The notes beneath the pieces are model-generated. The model saw only the letters and a list, made by a program, of their open reading frames with translations, ran no database searches and was not told where the DNA came from. Position numbers and translations under genes: made by a program. Below, piece by piece: positions 19,165-27,785 of a stretch of 64,000 bases of DNA. Origin of the DNA: Streptomyces viridochromogenes (GTDB lineage Bacteria > Actinomycetota > Actinomycetes > Streptomycetales > Streptomycetaceae); NCBI RefSeq assembly GCF_001270495.1, contig NZ_LGUR01000184.1:1-64000 (forward strand), read 5' to 3'. Within the stretch, counting starts at the first letter, position 1, and each line of letters starts with the position of its first letter.

Positions 19165-19748
19165 CTGACCCGTTCAGCACGGTGTTTGACGCCCCGCAAG
19201 CGGACTTCCGTCGGCAATTGAGCCAGGCCCGCCGAATTGCGGGCGTGCGCCAATGCCTCTGTGGTGAGGTCGTTCAGCGCCGCCCCGGGGTCCACGTGCG
19301 GTTCCAGCATGAGGCGTACGCGGGTCTCGGGAGTGCTGCGCCTACCCGTCAGGTGGACACGGGCGCGCTGGACGCCCTCCTGCCCCGCCGCCTCGCCCGC
19401 CAGGACGCCCTCCAGGGCCCGGCCCCGCAGCAGCGCGCCCTCGCCGTCGCCGGTGTCGACCAGGACCTCGGTGAGGCGGCGCCGGCGCAGGACCGAGGTC
19501 AGCCACCACAGGGCAAGCAGGACCAGGACGGCCAGCACGGCGATCACGGTCGGCCACCACCAGCCGTCGTCCCGCCAGCGCGTCCGCTCGGCGTCGCTGA
19601 GCAGGACGTCGTGCCGGCTGTGGTGGATCCACCAGGACGGGGGGTCCAGCCCGAGTCCCACGGCCAGTACGGAGCCGCCGATCACGAGCGGCACCAGCCC
19701 GACGAGCCCGATCAGCACCCGGTTGACCACTCTGAGCACGGCCCTCAC
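19161..19748 (-). CDS. amaP: Alkaline-shock membrane anchor protein AmaP
   Basis: 195 residues. Two N-terminal membrane helices (LIGLVGLVPLVIGGSVLAVGLGL and WWPTVIAVLAVLVLLALWWLTSVL) are followed by a cytosolic domain (VQRARVHLTGRRSTPETRVRLMLEPHVDPGAALNDLTTEALAHAR). This is the AmaP plan; AmaP tethers Asp23 to the membrane in Staphylococcus. It is the last gene of the Asp23 operon and its GTG overlaps the DUF6286 stop (GTGA). Its 3' end overlaps the convergent SDR gene by 4 bp. Confidence 0.85.
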   Translation of the reverse strand: MRAVLRVVNRVLIGLVGLVPLVIGGSVLAVGLGLDPPSWWIHHSRHDVLLSDAERTRWRDDGWWWPTVIAVLAVLVLLALWWLTSVLRRRRLTEVLVDTGDGEGALLRGRALEGVLAGEAAGQEGVQRARVHLTGRRSTPETRVRLMLEPHVDPGAALNDLTTEALAHARNSAGLAQLPTEVRLRGVKHRAERVS

Positions 19749-20440
19749 CCCTTCCGCCCGAGCCGCCGCACATGCACCGACAGCGAGGGCGGGCGGGACA
19801 GCCCCAGGCCCCTGATCGCGTCGGCGAGCGTGGCGTCCAGATCGGCGCGTACGTCGTCCAGTTCACGGAAGTGCGACACGGCACGGACATCGGCCTTGGC
19901 CCGGCGCATCCGTACCCGCACCGACTGGACGCCGGAGACCTCCATGGCCCGGTCACGCAGGACCAGGGCGGCCAGGTCGCGGTGGAGTCCGGCGCGTACG
20001 TCGGGGTGGGTGCGGCGCATCGGCAGGACGGAGCGCAGGCCGGGCGTGACGGCCAGGACGAGCAGCCAGAGGCCGAGGACGGCGGCGACACCGGCGCAGA
20101 CGAGCACCCAGATGTCGTCGAGGGGGCGCTCGGCCAGCTGGTGGGCCAGTTCCCGGCGCCAGCGCATGGCCGGCCGGTCGGCGCGTACGGCGGCGATGTC
20201 GTACAGGAAGAAGCCGGCCACGAGCAGGAGCACGAGCGCCGTGATCGCGGCCGGGACGCGGCGCGCCGACCAGAAGCGGCGCTCGCCACCGTCCTTGTCG
20301 TCGACCGGGGGCGGGGGCTCGTAGGCGGCCGCCGACGCCGACTGGTCGAGGGTGCCCGGTTTGGTCTCCTCGGATCCGGTCTCCTTCTCGATGACCGGCA
20401 GTCTCTGTGTGGTGCCCTCGGAACCCTGGGACTCGCTCAT
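19745..20440 (-). CDS. DUF6286 membrane protein of the Asp23 locus
   Basis: 231 residues. A polar N-terminus of about 65 residues, two membrane helices (VPAAITALVLLLVAGFFLYDIAAV and IWVLVCAGVAAVLGLWLLVLAV) and a C-terminal domain ending SRPPSLSVHVRRLGRKG. This is the Streptomyces DUF6286 type, found with AmaP and Asp23 genes; its tail has the strand-helix-strand run seen in AmaP and Asp23. ATG at 20440 overlaps the preceding stop (ATGA). It is probably a second membrane anchor for Asp23-type proteins (inference). Confidence 0.8.
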   Translation of the reverse strand: MSESQGSEGTTQRLPVIEKETGSEETKPGTLDQSASAAAYEPPPPVDDKDGGERRFWSARRVPAAITALVLLLVAGFFLYDIAAVRADRPAMRWRRELAHQLAERPLDDIWVLVCAGVAAVLGLWLLVLAVTPGLRSVLPMRRTHPDVRAGLHRDLAALVLRDRAMEVSGVQSVRVRMRRAKADVRAVSHFRELDDVRADLDATLADAIRGLGLSRPPSLSVHVRRLGRKG

Positions 20441-20841
20441 CGCGTCCTCCCTGCCGCGCCCTGCCCGCGCGCCGGGTGCAGCCGCTCCACGTGCACGGCG
20501 ACCTCCGGCACCTCCATGCCCACCCACGCGCCTACCCGTTCCGCCACATGCCGACGCACGGCCGCGCACCGGGAGCCGATGTCGCAGGGGTAGTCGAGTT
20601 CGAGGTGGACGAGGACCCGGGCGGCGTCGACGGGTCTCCCTTCCGCCGCCTGAGGGCGGACGACGACGTCGGCGTACGGCCGGGCGGCGTCCTTGGGCAA
20701 CTCCCCGACCGCCTCGCGAGCGGCCTGTGAGGCGATCTTCGCGACGACCCGGTCGGCGATACGGGTCGCCCCGCGCTCACCGGGTGGGACTGTGAACGGC
20801 GCTCCGTGGAGTTCCATGGCCCCACCGCTCACCGAGGTCAC
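20437..20841 (-). CDS. Asp23/Gls24 envelope stress protein (second copy)
   Basis: 134 residues: TRIADRVVAKIASQAAREAVGEL, a strand (VDAARVLVHLELDYPCDIGSRCAAVRRHVAERVGAWVGMEVPEVAVHVERLHP) and a basic tail. The order matches Asp23/Gls24 proteins, which coat the inner face of the membrane and respond to envelope stress. GTG at 20841 overlaps the previous stop (GTGA 20838-20841); an ATG at 20817 is possible. It is shorter and more Cys-containing (CDIGSRC) than the first copy upstream. Confidence 0.82.
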   Translation of the reverse strand: MTSVSGGAMELHGAPFTVPPGERGATRIADRVVAKIASQAAREAVGELPKDAARPYADVVVRPQAAEGRPVDAARVLVHLELDYPCDIGSRCAAVRRHVAERVGAWVGMEVPEVAVHVERLHPARGQGAAGRTR

Positions 20842-21023
20842 CGCCGCCGTTCGTCACGCTGCCGGAAGAAGTCGCCCAGCTCCCAGTCCCCTTCCAGGAA
20901 CCGTCCGGCGACGAACCCGACGGCGCCCAGGGCCGCCACCAGAAGGAAGGCGCCGAATCCGCCGAAATACCCGGCGAAGCCCAGTGCCATGCCGGCGATC
21001 ATGCCGACCACGGCCATGCTCAT
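20838..21023 (-). CDS. Small membrane protein of the Asp23 locus (DUF2273-like)
   Basis: 61 residues with two hydrophobic stretches (MAVVGMIAGMALGFAGYFGG and FGAFLLVAALGAVGFVAGRFLEG), a short charged tail and DWELGDFFRQRDERRR at the end. Small proteins of this kind (DUF2273) sit between asp23 and amaP genes in many Gram-positive bacteria. It lies 59 bp after the first Asp23 gene and overlaps the second one. Function unknown; a membrane partner is likely from context. Confidence 0.75.
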   Translation of the reverse strand: MSMAVVGMIAGMALGFAGYFGGFGAFLLVAALGAVGFVAGRFLEGDWELGDFFRQRDERRR

Positions 21024-21082
21024 GGTGCGCTCCTCAGCTCCTCGGCAACTCCCCGCCGCTGCGTCCTTCGGTCACCGGCGCA

Positions 21083-21562
21083 TCACTGGATCCGGCGCTC
21101 CGGCTCCTCTTCCTCTTCCTCGGGCAGCTTCACATCACTCACCGCGATGTTGACCTCGACGACTTCGAGGCCGGTCATCCGCTCGACGGCGGTGATCACG
21201 TTCTCGCGCACGTCCCGGGCCACGTCGGCGATCGACACGCCGTACTCGACGACGATCTCCAGGTCGAGCGCGGCCTGTACCTCGCCGACCTCGGCCTTCA
21301 CTCCCCGTGACACCGACTTCGTCGTCCCGCCCGGCACCCGGTCGCGCACGGCCCCGAAGGTCCGCGACAGCCCGCTGCCCATGGCGTGCACGCCGTCCAC
21401 ATCGCGTGCGGCCATCCCGGCGATCTTCTCCACGACGCCGTCCGCGATGGTCGTCCGGCCCCTGGCGCCGGGGTCTCCCCCACCGCGCTTGGTCACCTGG
21501 GTCCTGCGTGAGGTTGGGCCCTCGGTCTCTGTCCCCCGGTTCTGCTCCGTCGTCTCAGTCAT
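21083..21562 (-). CDS. Asp23/Gls24 envelope stress protein (first copy)
   Basis: 159 residues. After a polar 35-residue N-terminus comes the Asp23 domain: RTTIADGVVEKIAGMAARDVDGVHAMGSG, VKAEVGEVQAALDLEIVVEYGVSIADVARDVRENVITAVERMTGLEVVEVNIAVSDVKLP, then a run of Glu residues. This is the full-length Asp23/Gls24 pattern. It is the first gene of the five-gene minus-strand operon (asp23, small TM, asp23, DUF6286, amaP). AAAAGGAC precedes the ATG at 21562. The 87 bp to the divergent gene at 21650 should hold both promoters. Confidence 0.9.
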   Translation of the reverse strand: MTETTEQNRGTETEGPTSRRTQVTKRGGGDPGARGRTTIADGVVEKIAGMAARDVDGVHAMGSGLSRTFGAVRDRVPGGTTKSVSRGVKAEVGEVQAALDLEIVVEYGVSIADVARDVRENVITAVERMTGLEVVEVNIAVSDVKLPEEEEEEPERRIQ

Positions 21563-21649
21563 GGCCGTTCGTCCTTTTCGGTTGTCGTCCCTTGACCACC
21601 GTAAGCACGGTTGCGCGATTCCGCGCCAGGGATGGGGCAGGCTGGAGGA

Positions 21650-22372
21650 ATGACGACGGCGGATCGGTTGACGCAGGCAGTCCGGAATCAGCTGGGGCTC
21701 GGCAGACTGCTGCCACTGGGCGGTGCGCGCGACGGCGTGTGGATCTCCGAGAGGGCGGCCGAGGCGGTGCTGCGGCGCGCGGCCGAGGACATGCACGGCG
21801 TACGGCTGGACGTGCTGCGGATCGCCCTCGCCGACCCGGAGGACACGGGCGAGGCGGCCGTACCGCCCCCGCCGAGCGCCCTGCCACCGGGCCCCCTGCG
21901 GGTGACGGCGGACTTCGCGGCGACGGCGGCCGAGGCGCTGCCCACGACGGCGGATCGGCTGCGTGGCCTGCTGGCCACCGCGGCCACGGAAGGTCTTGGC
22001 CTGACAGTGACCGAGGTGGACCTACGGGTGACGTCCCTGCTCGACGAGGACGCGGAACCCCCTCCCGTACGGCAGCCCGAGCCGACGCGGGCCCCCGAGC
22101 CCGGGAGCCCCGACGAGGAGCGCGTCGCCGCCGCGGCCCTGGCGGTACCGGGCGTGACCGGGCTGACGGGAACTCTGGGCGGGTTGGGCCGTGCCGTGCA
22201 CATCGAGGAGCGGCAGGACGAGGCCGCCCTGCCGCGCCGTCACGTGCGCGTGGAGATCGCGGTGAGCGCGGACCGCCGGTCCGTGGAGGTGGCCCGGGAG
22301 GTCCGCGAGTGGGTGGGAGAGGCGCTGGCCGATCGCCCGACGGTCGCGGTACTGATCACGGCCGTCGGCTGA
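21650..22372 (+). CDS. 'Nucleopolyhedrovirus P10 family' protein, Asp23-like halves
   Basis: 240 residues. The family name used for Streptomyces homologues comes from a weak match to a viral protein and says little. Read by eye, the chain has two halves with the Asp23 plan: ISERAAEAVLRRAAEDMHGVR...LRVTADFAATAAEALPTTADRLRGLLATAATEGLGLTVTEVDLRVTSLL, then ERVAAAALAVPGVTGLTG...HVRVEIAVSADRRSVEVAREVREWVGEALADRPTVAVLITAVG. A Pro-rich linker joins them. It is divergent from the Asp23 operon, so a shared role in the cell envelope is the best inference. GGAGGA touches the ATG closely, so the exact start is not certain. Confidence 0.75.
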   Translation: MTTADRLTQAVRNQLGLGRLLPLGGARDGVWISERAAEAVLRRAAEDMHGVRLDVLRIALADPEDTGEAAVPPPPSALPPGPLRVTADFAATAAEALPTTADRLRGLLATAATEGLGLTVTEVDLRVTSLLDEDAEPPPVRQPEPTRAPEPGSPDEERVAAAALAVPGVTGLTGTLGGLGRAVHIEERQDEAALPRRHVRVEIAVSADRRSVEVAREVREWVGEALADRPTVAVLITAVG

Positions 22373-22384
22373 TCAGCGCCTGCC

Positions 22385-23188
22385 TCATTCGCCGAGGCCG
22401 GCCAGATCCCGCAGCCGTCGTGCCTGCGCGGCCCGCTCGGCGCCGCGCTGCTCGTCGTAGGTGCGGTCCACGGCACCACGGAGCAGCGCCTTGGTCTCGA
22501 TCACCGCATCCCGCGGCGCGGTCACGATCGCCCCGGCCAGATCCCGTACGGCGTCGTCGAGTTGGTCGGCGGGCACCGCGAGGTTGGCCAGCCCACTGCT
22601 GACGGCCTCCTCGGCCAGCACGAAGCGCCCCGTGACGCAGATCTCCAGCGCACGGCCGTATCCGACCAGCCCGACCAGCGGGTGGGTACCCGTCAGGTCC
22701 GGCACCAGCCCGAGGCTGGTCTCACGCATGGCGAACTGCACGTCGTCCGCGACGACGCGCACGTCACAGGCGAGCGCGAGCTGGAAGCCCGCCCCGATGG
22801 CATGGCCCTGTACGGCGGCGATGGACACGACGTCGTTACGCCGCCACCAGGTGAAGCCCTCCTGGAACTCGGCGATGGCAGCGTCGAGTTCGCCGTCGCT
22901 GCTGCGTGCGAGTTCGATGAACGAGGGCTCGCCCTCGATCCCGTCGGGCGTGAACATCTGCCGGTCGAGCCCGGCGGAGAAGGACTTGCCCTCACCGCGC
23001 AGCACGACCACCCGCACACTGCCCGGCACGGCGCGCCCGGCCTCGGCGAGCGTCCGCCACATGGCGGGGCTCTGCGCATTGCGCTTGGTCGGGTTGGTCA
23101 GCGTCACCGTGGCGATCGCGCCGTCGACGGTGAGCCGTACGCCGTTCTTGTCGAGCAGGGGTGCGTGTTCCTGGTCGGGCGAAGCCAT
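22385..23188 (-). CDS. Enoyl-CoA hydratase/isomerase family protein
   Basis: 267 residues, crotonase fold. The N-terminal strand pair reads DGAIATVTLTNPTKRNAQSPAMW; the oxyanion-hole parts are KSFSAGLDRQMF and VQGHAIGAGFQLALACDVRVVADDVQFAMRE, followed by LGLVPDLTGTHPLVGLVG. Asp rather than Glu at the usual second catalytic position suggests an isomerase or a variant hydratase; substrate unknown. ATG at 23188 follows a CGGAGG site. It converges with the P10-family gene, with stop codons 12 bp apart. Confidence 0.88.
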   Translation of the reverse strand: MASPDQEHAPLLDKNGVRLTVDGAIATVTLTNPTKRNAQSPAMWRTLAEAGRAVPGSVRVVVLRGEGKSFSAGLDRQMFTPDGIEGEPSFIELARSSDGELDAAIAEFQEGFTWWRRNDVVSIAAVQGHAIGAGFQLALACDVRVVADDVQFAMRETSLGLVPDLTGTHPLVGLVGYGRALEICVTGRFVLAEEAVSSGLANLAVPADQLDDAVRDLAGAIVTAPRDAVIETKALLRGAVDRTYDEQRGAERAAQARRLRDLAGLGE

Positions 23189-23319
23189 GGGGCGCCTCCG
23201 ATGAGTGCGGTCATCACGGGATGCCCGGAAGGGCACCCCTAAGTGACTGCACAGTAACCACCCGGCCGATCAGCCGACCGACCGGGTGGCCACCATCGAA
23301 GCCAATGAGCCGCCCGCGA

Positions 23320-23538
23320 TCAGCCTGCGGCCTTCTTGCCTCGTGTCGCGCCGCCACGCCCACGAAGCGTGACGCCCGACTCGCTGAGCATCCGGTGTAC
23401 GAAGCCATACGAGCGGCCGGTTTCCTCGGCCAGCGCCCGAATGCTCGCACCGGAGTCGTACTTCTTCTTCAGGTCTGCCGCGAGCTTGTCGCGCGCGGCG
23501 CCGGTTACCCGGCTGCCCTTCTTCAGAGTCTCGGCCAC
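23320..23538 (-). CDS. Small helix-turn-helix protein, basic tail
   Basis: 72 residues. VAETLKKGSRVTGAARDKLAADLKKKYDSGASIRALAEETGRSYGFVHRMLSESGVTLRGRGG contains a helix-turn-helix (residues 30-58: DSGASIRALAEETGRSYGFVHRMLSESGV) that resembles resolvase-type or MerR-like DNA-binding helices, and ends in GATRGKKAAG. The chain is strongly basic. Homologues are known in many Streptomyces; I do not recognise a studied one. The start at 23538 is set by GAGGAGG five bases ahead. It is likely a DNA-binding protein of unknown target. Confidence 0.8.
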   Translation of the reverse strand: MAETLKKGSRVTGAARDKLAADLKKKYDSGASIRALAEETGRSYGFVHRMLSESGVTLRGRGGATRGKKAAG

Positions 23539-23873
23539 CCGTGCCTCCTCATGGGAAGTGCGCTCTGGTCTCCTCATGATCACCCCTCCGGGGCTTCATG
23601 GCCACCCATTCGGCAAGGTCCGTGAGACACGGTTTTGACGACAGGAGCACATCCCCACAAGGGGAATCAGCGATTCCGCAGAGAATTGTCCGTACGGCCG
23701 AACGGGTTCTTCTGCGAAGTCCCAGGTCAGAGTCGTACAGCGGCCGAGCCCTTGTCGATAAGGGACTCGGCCGCGAAATCGATGTAGTACACACCTCGGT
23801 ACGAGGAGATCTCACACAGATGATGGATCACCGATGGGCCGAATGATCCATACGCTGTTGATCACGCATTCGA
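23539..23873. other. Intergenic region with a terminator hairpin, no gene seen
   Basis: The 335 bp between the small HTH gene and the ABC-F gene hold the leader and presumably promoter of the HTH gene, and a hairpin at 23741-23773 beyond the ABC-F stop. Short open frames here lack ribosome binding sites and codon bias. AT content is higher than in the flanking genes. Confidence 0.7.
23741..23773 (-). terminator. Hairpin after the ABC-F gene
   Basis: CGGCCGAG-CCCTT (23741-23753) pairs with AAGGG-A-CTCGGCCG (23760-23773) around a 6-nt loop GTCGAT; one A bulges. It lies about 100 bp after the ABC-F stop on the minus strand and upstream of the HTH gene, so it probably separates the two transcription units. 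Confidence 0.65.
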
Positions 23874-25472
<1,599 letters not shown>

Positions 25473-25498
25473 GGACAGACTCCAGGGCGGGGGTAGGT

Positions 25499-25529
25499 GG
25501 CGGGATGGGCGGCTGAGGACGTTCCCGCC
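25499..25529 (-). promoter_or_regulatory. Possible attenuator hairpin before ABC-F
   Basis: On the transcribed strand GGCGGGA (25529-25523) can pair with TCCCGCC (25505-25499) over a 17-nt loop; a shorter GGCGG/CCGCC pairing competes with it. It lies between the stop of a 7-codon leader ORF and the ABC-F GTG, the arrangement of translation-dependent attenuators. No test is possible from sequence alone. Confidence 0.4.
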
Positions 25530-25531
25530 GT

Positions 25532-25555
25532 CTAATGCGCGAGGAGAATGGCCAT
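25532..25555 (-). CDS. Possible leader peptide MAILLAH before ABC-F
   Basis: ATG-GCC-ATT-CTC-CTC-GCG-CAT-TAG encodes MAILLAH and ends 59 bp before the ABC-F start. There is no clear ribosome binding site, so if translated it may be leaderless or weak. Antibiotic-responsive ABC-F genes in other bacteria (msrD, for example) have such short leaders where a drug-stalled ribosome releases attenuation. The call rests on position and length only. Confidence 0.35.
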   Translation of the reverse strand: MAILLAH

Positions 25556-25772
25556 GAGGCCAGTCTAACGGGGCCGTGCAAGCACTTTTTCTGGGTTCGG
25601 GTGTTCGAGCGCCTCACCGTGATGTACGGCACGTTCGTCCGCCCCCCTCTGTCGAGCCCGGCACGACCGGCCGTTGTCAGTGGTCGCTGTCACACTTGGC
25701 GCTGGGTGGAATTCCCGGCCAATGGCAGCAACTGCGGCAATGGCGCACAAGGGTCACAAAGGAGTGATCGGC

Positions 25773-26186
25773 ATGGCAGGCACGAGCGATGGGCGTCCGA
25801 GCATCTACCCGACGCTGCTCTACGCGGACGCGAAGGCGGCGATCGAACAGCTCACGGAGGCCTTCGGGTTCACGGCGCTGGCGGTGTACGAGGGCGAGGA
25901 CGGCTCGGTGGCCCACGCCGAGCTGGCACAGGGCAACGGCGCGGTGATGCTCGGCGGCAAGGGCACCGGCAGCGCCTTCGACAAGGTGATGAAGGGCGCG
26001 GGCACGACCGGGGTGTACGTCGTCGTGGACGACGTCGACGCACACCACCGGCGGGCCGTGGAGCGGGACGCGGAGATCCTGATGCCCCCGACCGACCAGG
26101 ACTACGGCTCACGGGACTACATGGCCCGGGACGTCGAGGGCAATGTGTGGAGCTTCGGCACCTACGCCCCCGAGATCAAGGGCTGA
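25773..26186 (+). CDS. VOC/glyoxalase-superfamily protein
   Basis: 137 residues, one vicinal-oxygen-chelate fold: IYPTLLYADAKAAIEQLTEAFGFTALAVYEGEDGSVAHAEL, then TGVYVVVDDVDAHHRRAVERDAEILMPPTDQDYGSRDYMARDVEGNVWSFGTY. The final Asp-x-x-Gly-Asn-x-W run is the typical PhnB/glyoxalase end. Glu or His metal ligands are incomplete, so the enzyme activity (isomerase, resistance, or binding protein) is unknown. ATG at 25773 has AAAGGAG nine bases ahead. It stands alone. Confidence 0.85.
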   Translation: MAGTSDGRPSIYPTLLYADAKAAIEQLTEAFGFTALAVYEGEDGSVAHAELAQGNGAVMLGGKGTGSAFDKVMKGAGTTGVYVVVDDVDAHHRRAVERDAEILMPPTDQDYGSRDYMARDVEGNVWSFGTYAPEIKG

Positions 26187-26199
26187 GCGCCGGTCCCGC

Positions 26200-27603
26200 T
26201 CAGCTCCCGCCGGTGTGCACCTGGAAGGCGGCGCGGCGTACGGCCCTCGCGAGGGCGGGGTCGGGGTGGGCGGCGGCGAGCGCGACCAGGACCTGCACGG
26301 TGCGGGGGTGACCGACGGCGCGCACCTCGTCGAGGAGCATCGGCACCGTCGGCTGCACCGCGGACTCCAGGTGCCGTACGAGCATCGGGGCCTCGCCGTG
26401 GTCGGCGACGGCGGCGGCGGTGTCGACCCAGAGCCAGGTGGCCTCTTCGCGGGTGAGCGCCTCGTGCGCGTCCTCGGGGTCGATGCCGTCGTGCTCGGCG
26501 AGCCACAGCAGGGCGTACGGCCGCAGGGTGGGCTGGTCGGCGACGGCGCGTACGTCGGGCTCGGCGGGGGCGCCGACGACCCGCAGCGCCTCGAAGGCGA
26601 GGCCGCGCAGCAGGGCGTCCTCGCCCCGGGCGGCGGCGAGCAGTTCGGTGACGGCACTGCCGACGGGGCGGGCGGCGAGCCAGGCGCGGTACTCGTCGCG
26701 GGCGGCGTTCGGGCGGAGCTGGGCGCAGCCGCGGAGCATGTCCTCGGCCGCCTGCTCGATGTTCCCGGCGGGGCTCTGGGCGGCGACGCAGATCTGCTCC
26801 AGCTTGACCCAGACCGCCCAGCTGCCGAGCGGGGTGAGGGTGGCCTGTCCGTCGCCGTAGGTGAGGGCACCGACGGAGGCGAGAGCGTGCAGGGCCCAGT
26901 CGAGGAGCGGGGCGAGAGGCGTGTCCTCGGCGGGGGTCGTGTCGGGGAGCGGCTCGGGCTGCGGACCGTAGGGGATCTCGCAGCGTTCGGTGCGCAGTTC
27001 GGTGACCCGCTGCTCCAGCAGGTCCAGGAGCTGCTCGACGGGGACGGGCCCGGCGGACAGCTGGAGGAAGGAGAGCACCTGGGGCAGGGCCGAGACGACG
27101 TCGGCCACGGCGCCGTGGGGGTGCTGCTCCGGTTCCGGGTGGGCGAGCGACCAGGCGTCGAAGAGGGCGACCCAGCCGCGCAGCACGGCGCTGTCGTCGC
27201 GGTCCCAGGCGCGCAGCCGCCAACCGGGGCGGGCGCTGTCGCCGTGCACCTCGACGAGGCCGGCGAGCCGCGCGGTGTCCCAGTCGGCGCGGACCTGAGC
27301 GGCGGTCAGGCCGAGGTCCCGGGCGGCGCGTTCGGCGGTCGCGTCGGAGAGGGTGCCCTTGCCGTCGGGGCTCGCGCCGTCCCGGCCGGGGCGCAGCTCG
27401 GCGTCCGCCCAGTGGGCGACACGGGCCGCGGCGGCCAGTCCTGAGCGAGCCATTCTGGCCAGCTCCGCCCGGGCCGGTGTGCCCTCCGGGGGGCGCGGTG
27501 CGGGGCGGCGTGGGCGCCGCTGGTTCACGGCTCTGGGGGCGGCGGCCAGGGGTCGCGGGCGGACGAGTCGAAGCCTGGAGTCGCGCGGGATACGGGACGT
27601 CAC
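26200..27603 (-). CDS. Conserved hypothetical protein, Ala/Leu-rich helical
   Basis: 467 residues, cytosolic, very rich in Ala, Leu and Arg with long amphipathic helices. The N-terminal 45 residues are basic and Pro-rich; a winged-helix-like stretch (TAERAARDLGLTAAQVRADWDTARLAGLVEVHGDSARPGWRLRAW) follows. The last 200 residues alternate short helices like a HEAT-type solenoid (LLRGLAFEALRVVG...YALLWLAEH). No motif allows a function. Homologues exist in other Streptomyces as I recall. GTG at 27603 (GGAAGAC ahead) is used; a GTG at 27651 would add sixteen residues. Confidence 0.75.
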   Translation of the reverse strand: MTSRIPRDSRLRLVRPRPLAAAPRAVNQRRPRRPAPRPPEGTPARAELARMARSGLAAAARVAHWADAELRPGRDGASPDGKGTLSDATAERAARDLGLTAAQVRADWDTARLAGLVEVHGDSARPGWRLRAWDRDDSAVLRGWVALFDAWSLAHPEPEQHPHGAVADVVSALPQVLSFLQLSAGPVPVEQLLDLLEQRVTELRTERCEIPYGPQPEPLPDTTPAEDTPLAPLLDWALHALASVGALTYGDGQATLTPLGSWAVWVKLEQICVAAQSPAGNIEQAAEDMLRGCAQLRPNAARDEYRAWLAARPVGSAVTELLAAARGEDALLRGLAFEALRVVGAPAEPDVRAVADQPTLRPYALLWLAEHDGIDPEDAHEALTREEATWLWVDTAAAVADHGEAPMLVRHLESAVQPTVPMLLDEVRAVGHPRTVQVLVALAAAHPDPALARAVRRAAFQVHTGGS

Positions 27604-27785
27604 GGGTGCAGTCTTCCGGTTGACGGTCCGAAAACCCAAACGGAATGTCACGAGGGGCTACGGGGATGGCCAACGCACGGGGTCTCGTGGGCGGCAAGAG
27701 GCGCATAACCGGCCAGTGGTACGGGGTTAAACGGAATCCGCGGGACCGGTGTCGCCCGCGCGCCGGCGGTGGCACGTCGGCGGCG

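Larger units (their letters stand above)
25473..25772. other. Divergent region upstream of ABC-F and VOC genes
   Basis: About 300 bp between two divergent genes. It should hold both promoters. On the ABC-F side it contains a short ORF (25532-25555) and a 7-bp stem (25499-25505 with 25523-25529). On the VOC side only the AAAGGAG site before 25773 is clear. Confidence 0.7.

Noticed and set aside
21650..22372. Viral origin of the gene named after nucleopolyhedrovirus P10
   Set aside because: The sequence has Streptomyces codon use, sits beside Asp23 genes, and looks like duplicated Asp23-type halves.
23598..23846. An 82-codon plus-strand frame between the small HTH and ABC-F genes
   Set aside because: No ribosome binding site or codon bias, and it crosses the ABC-F terminator.
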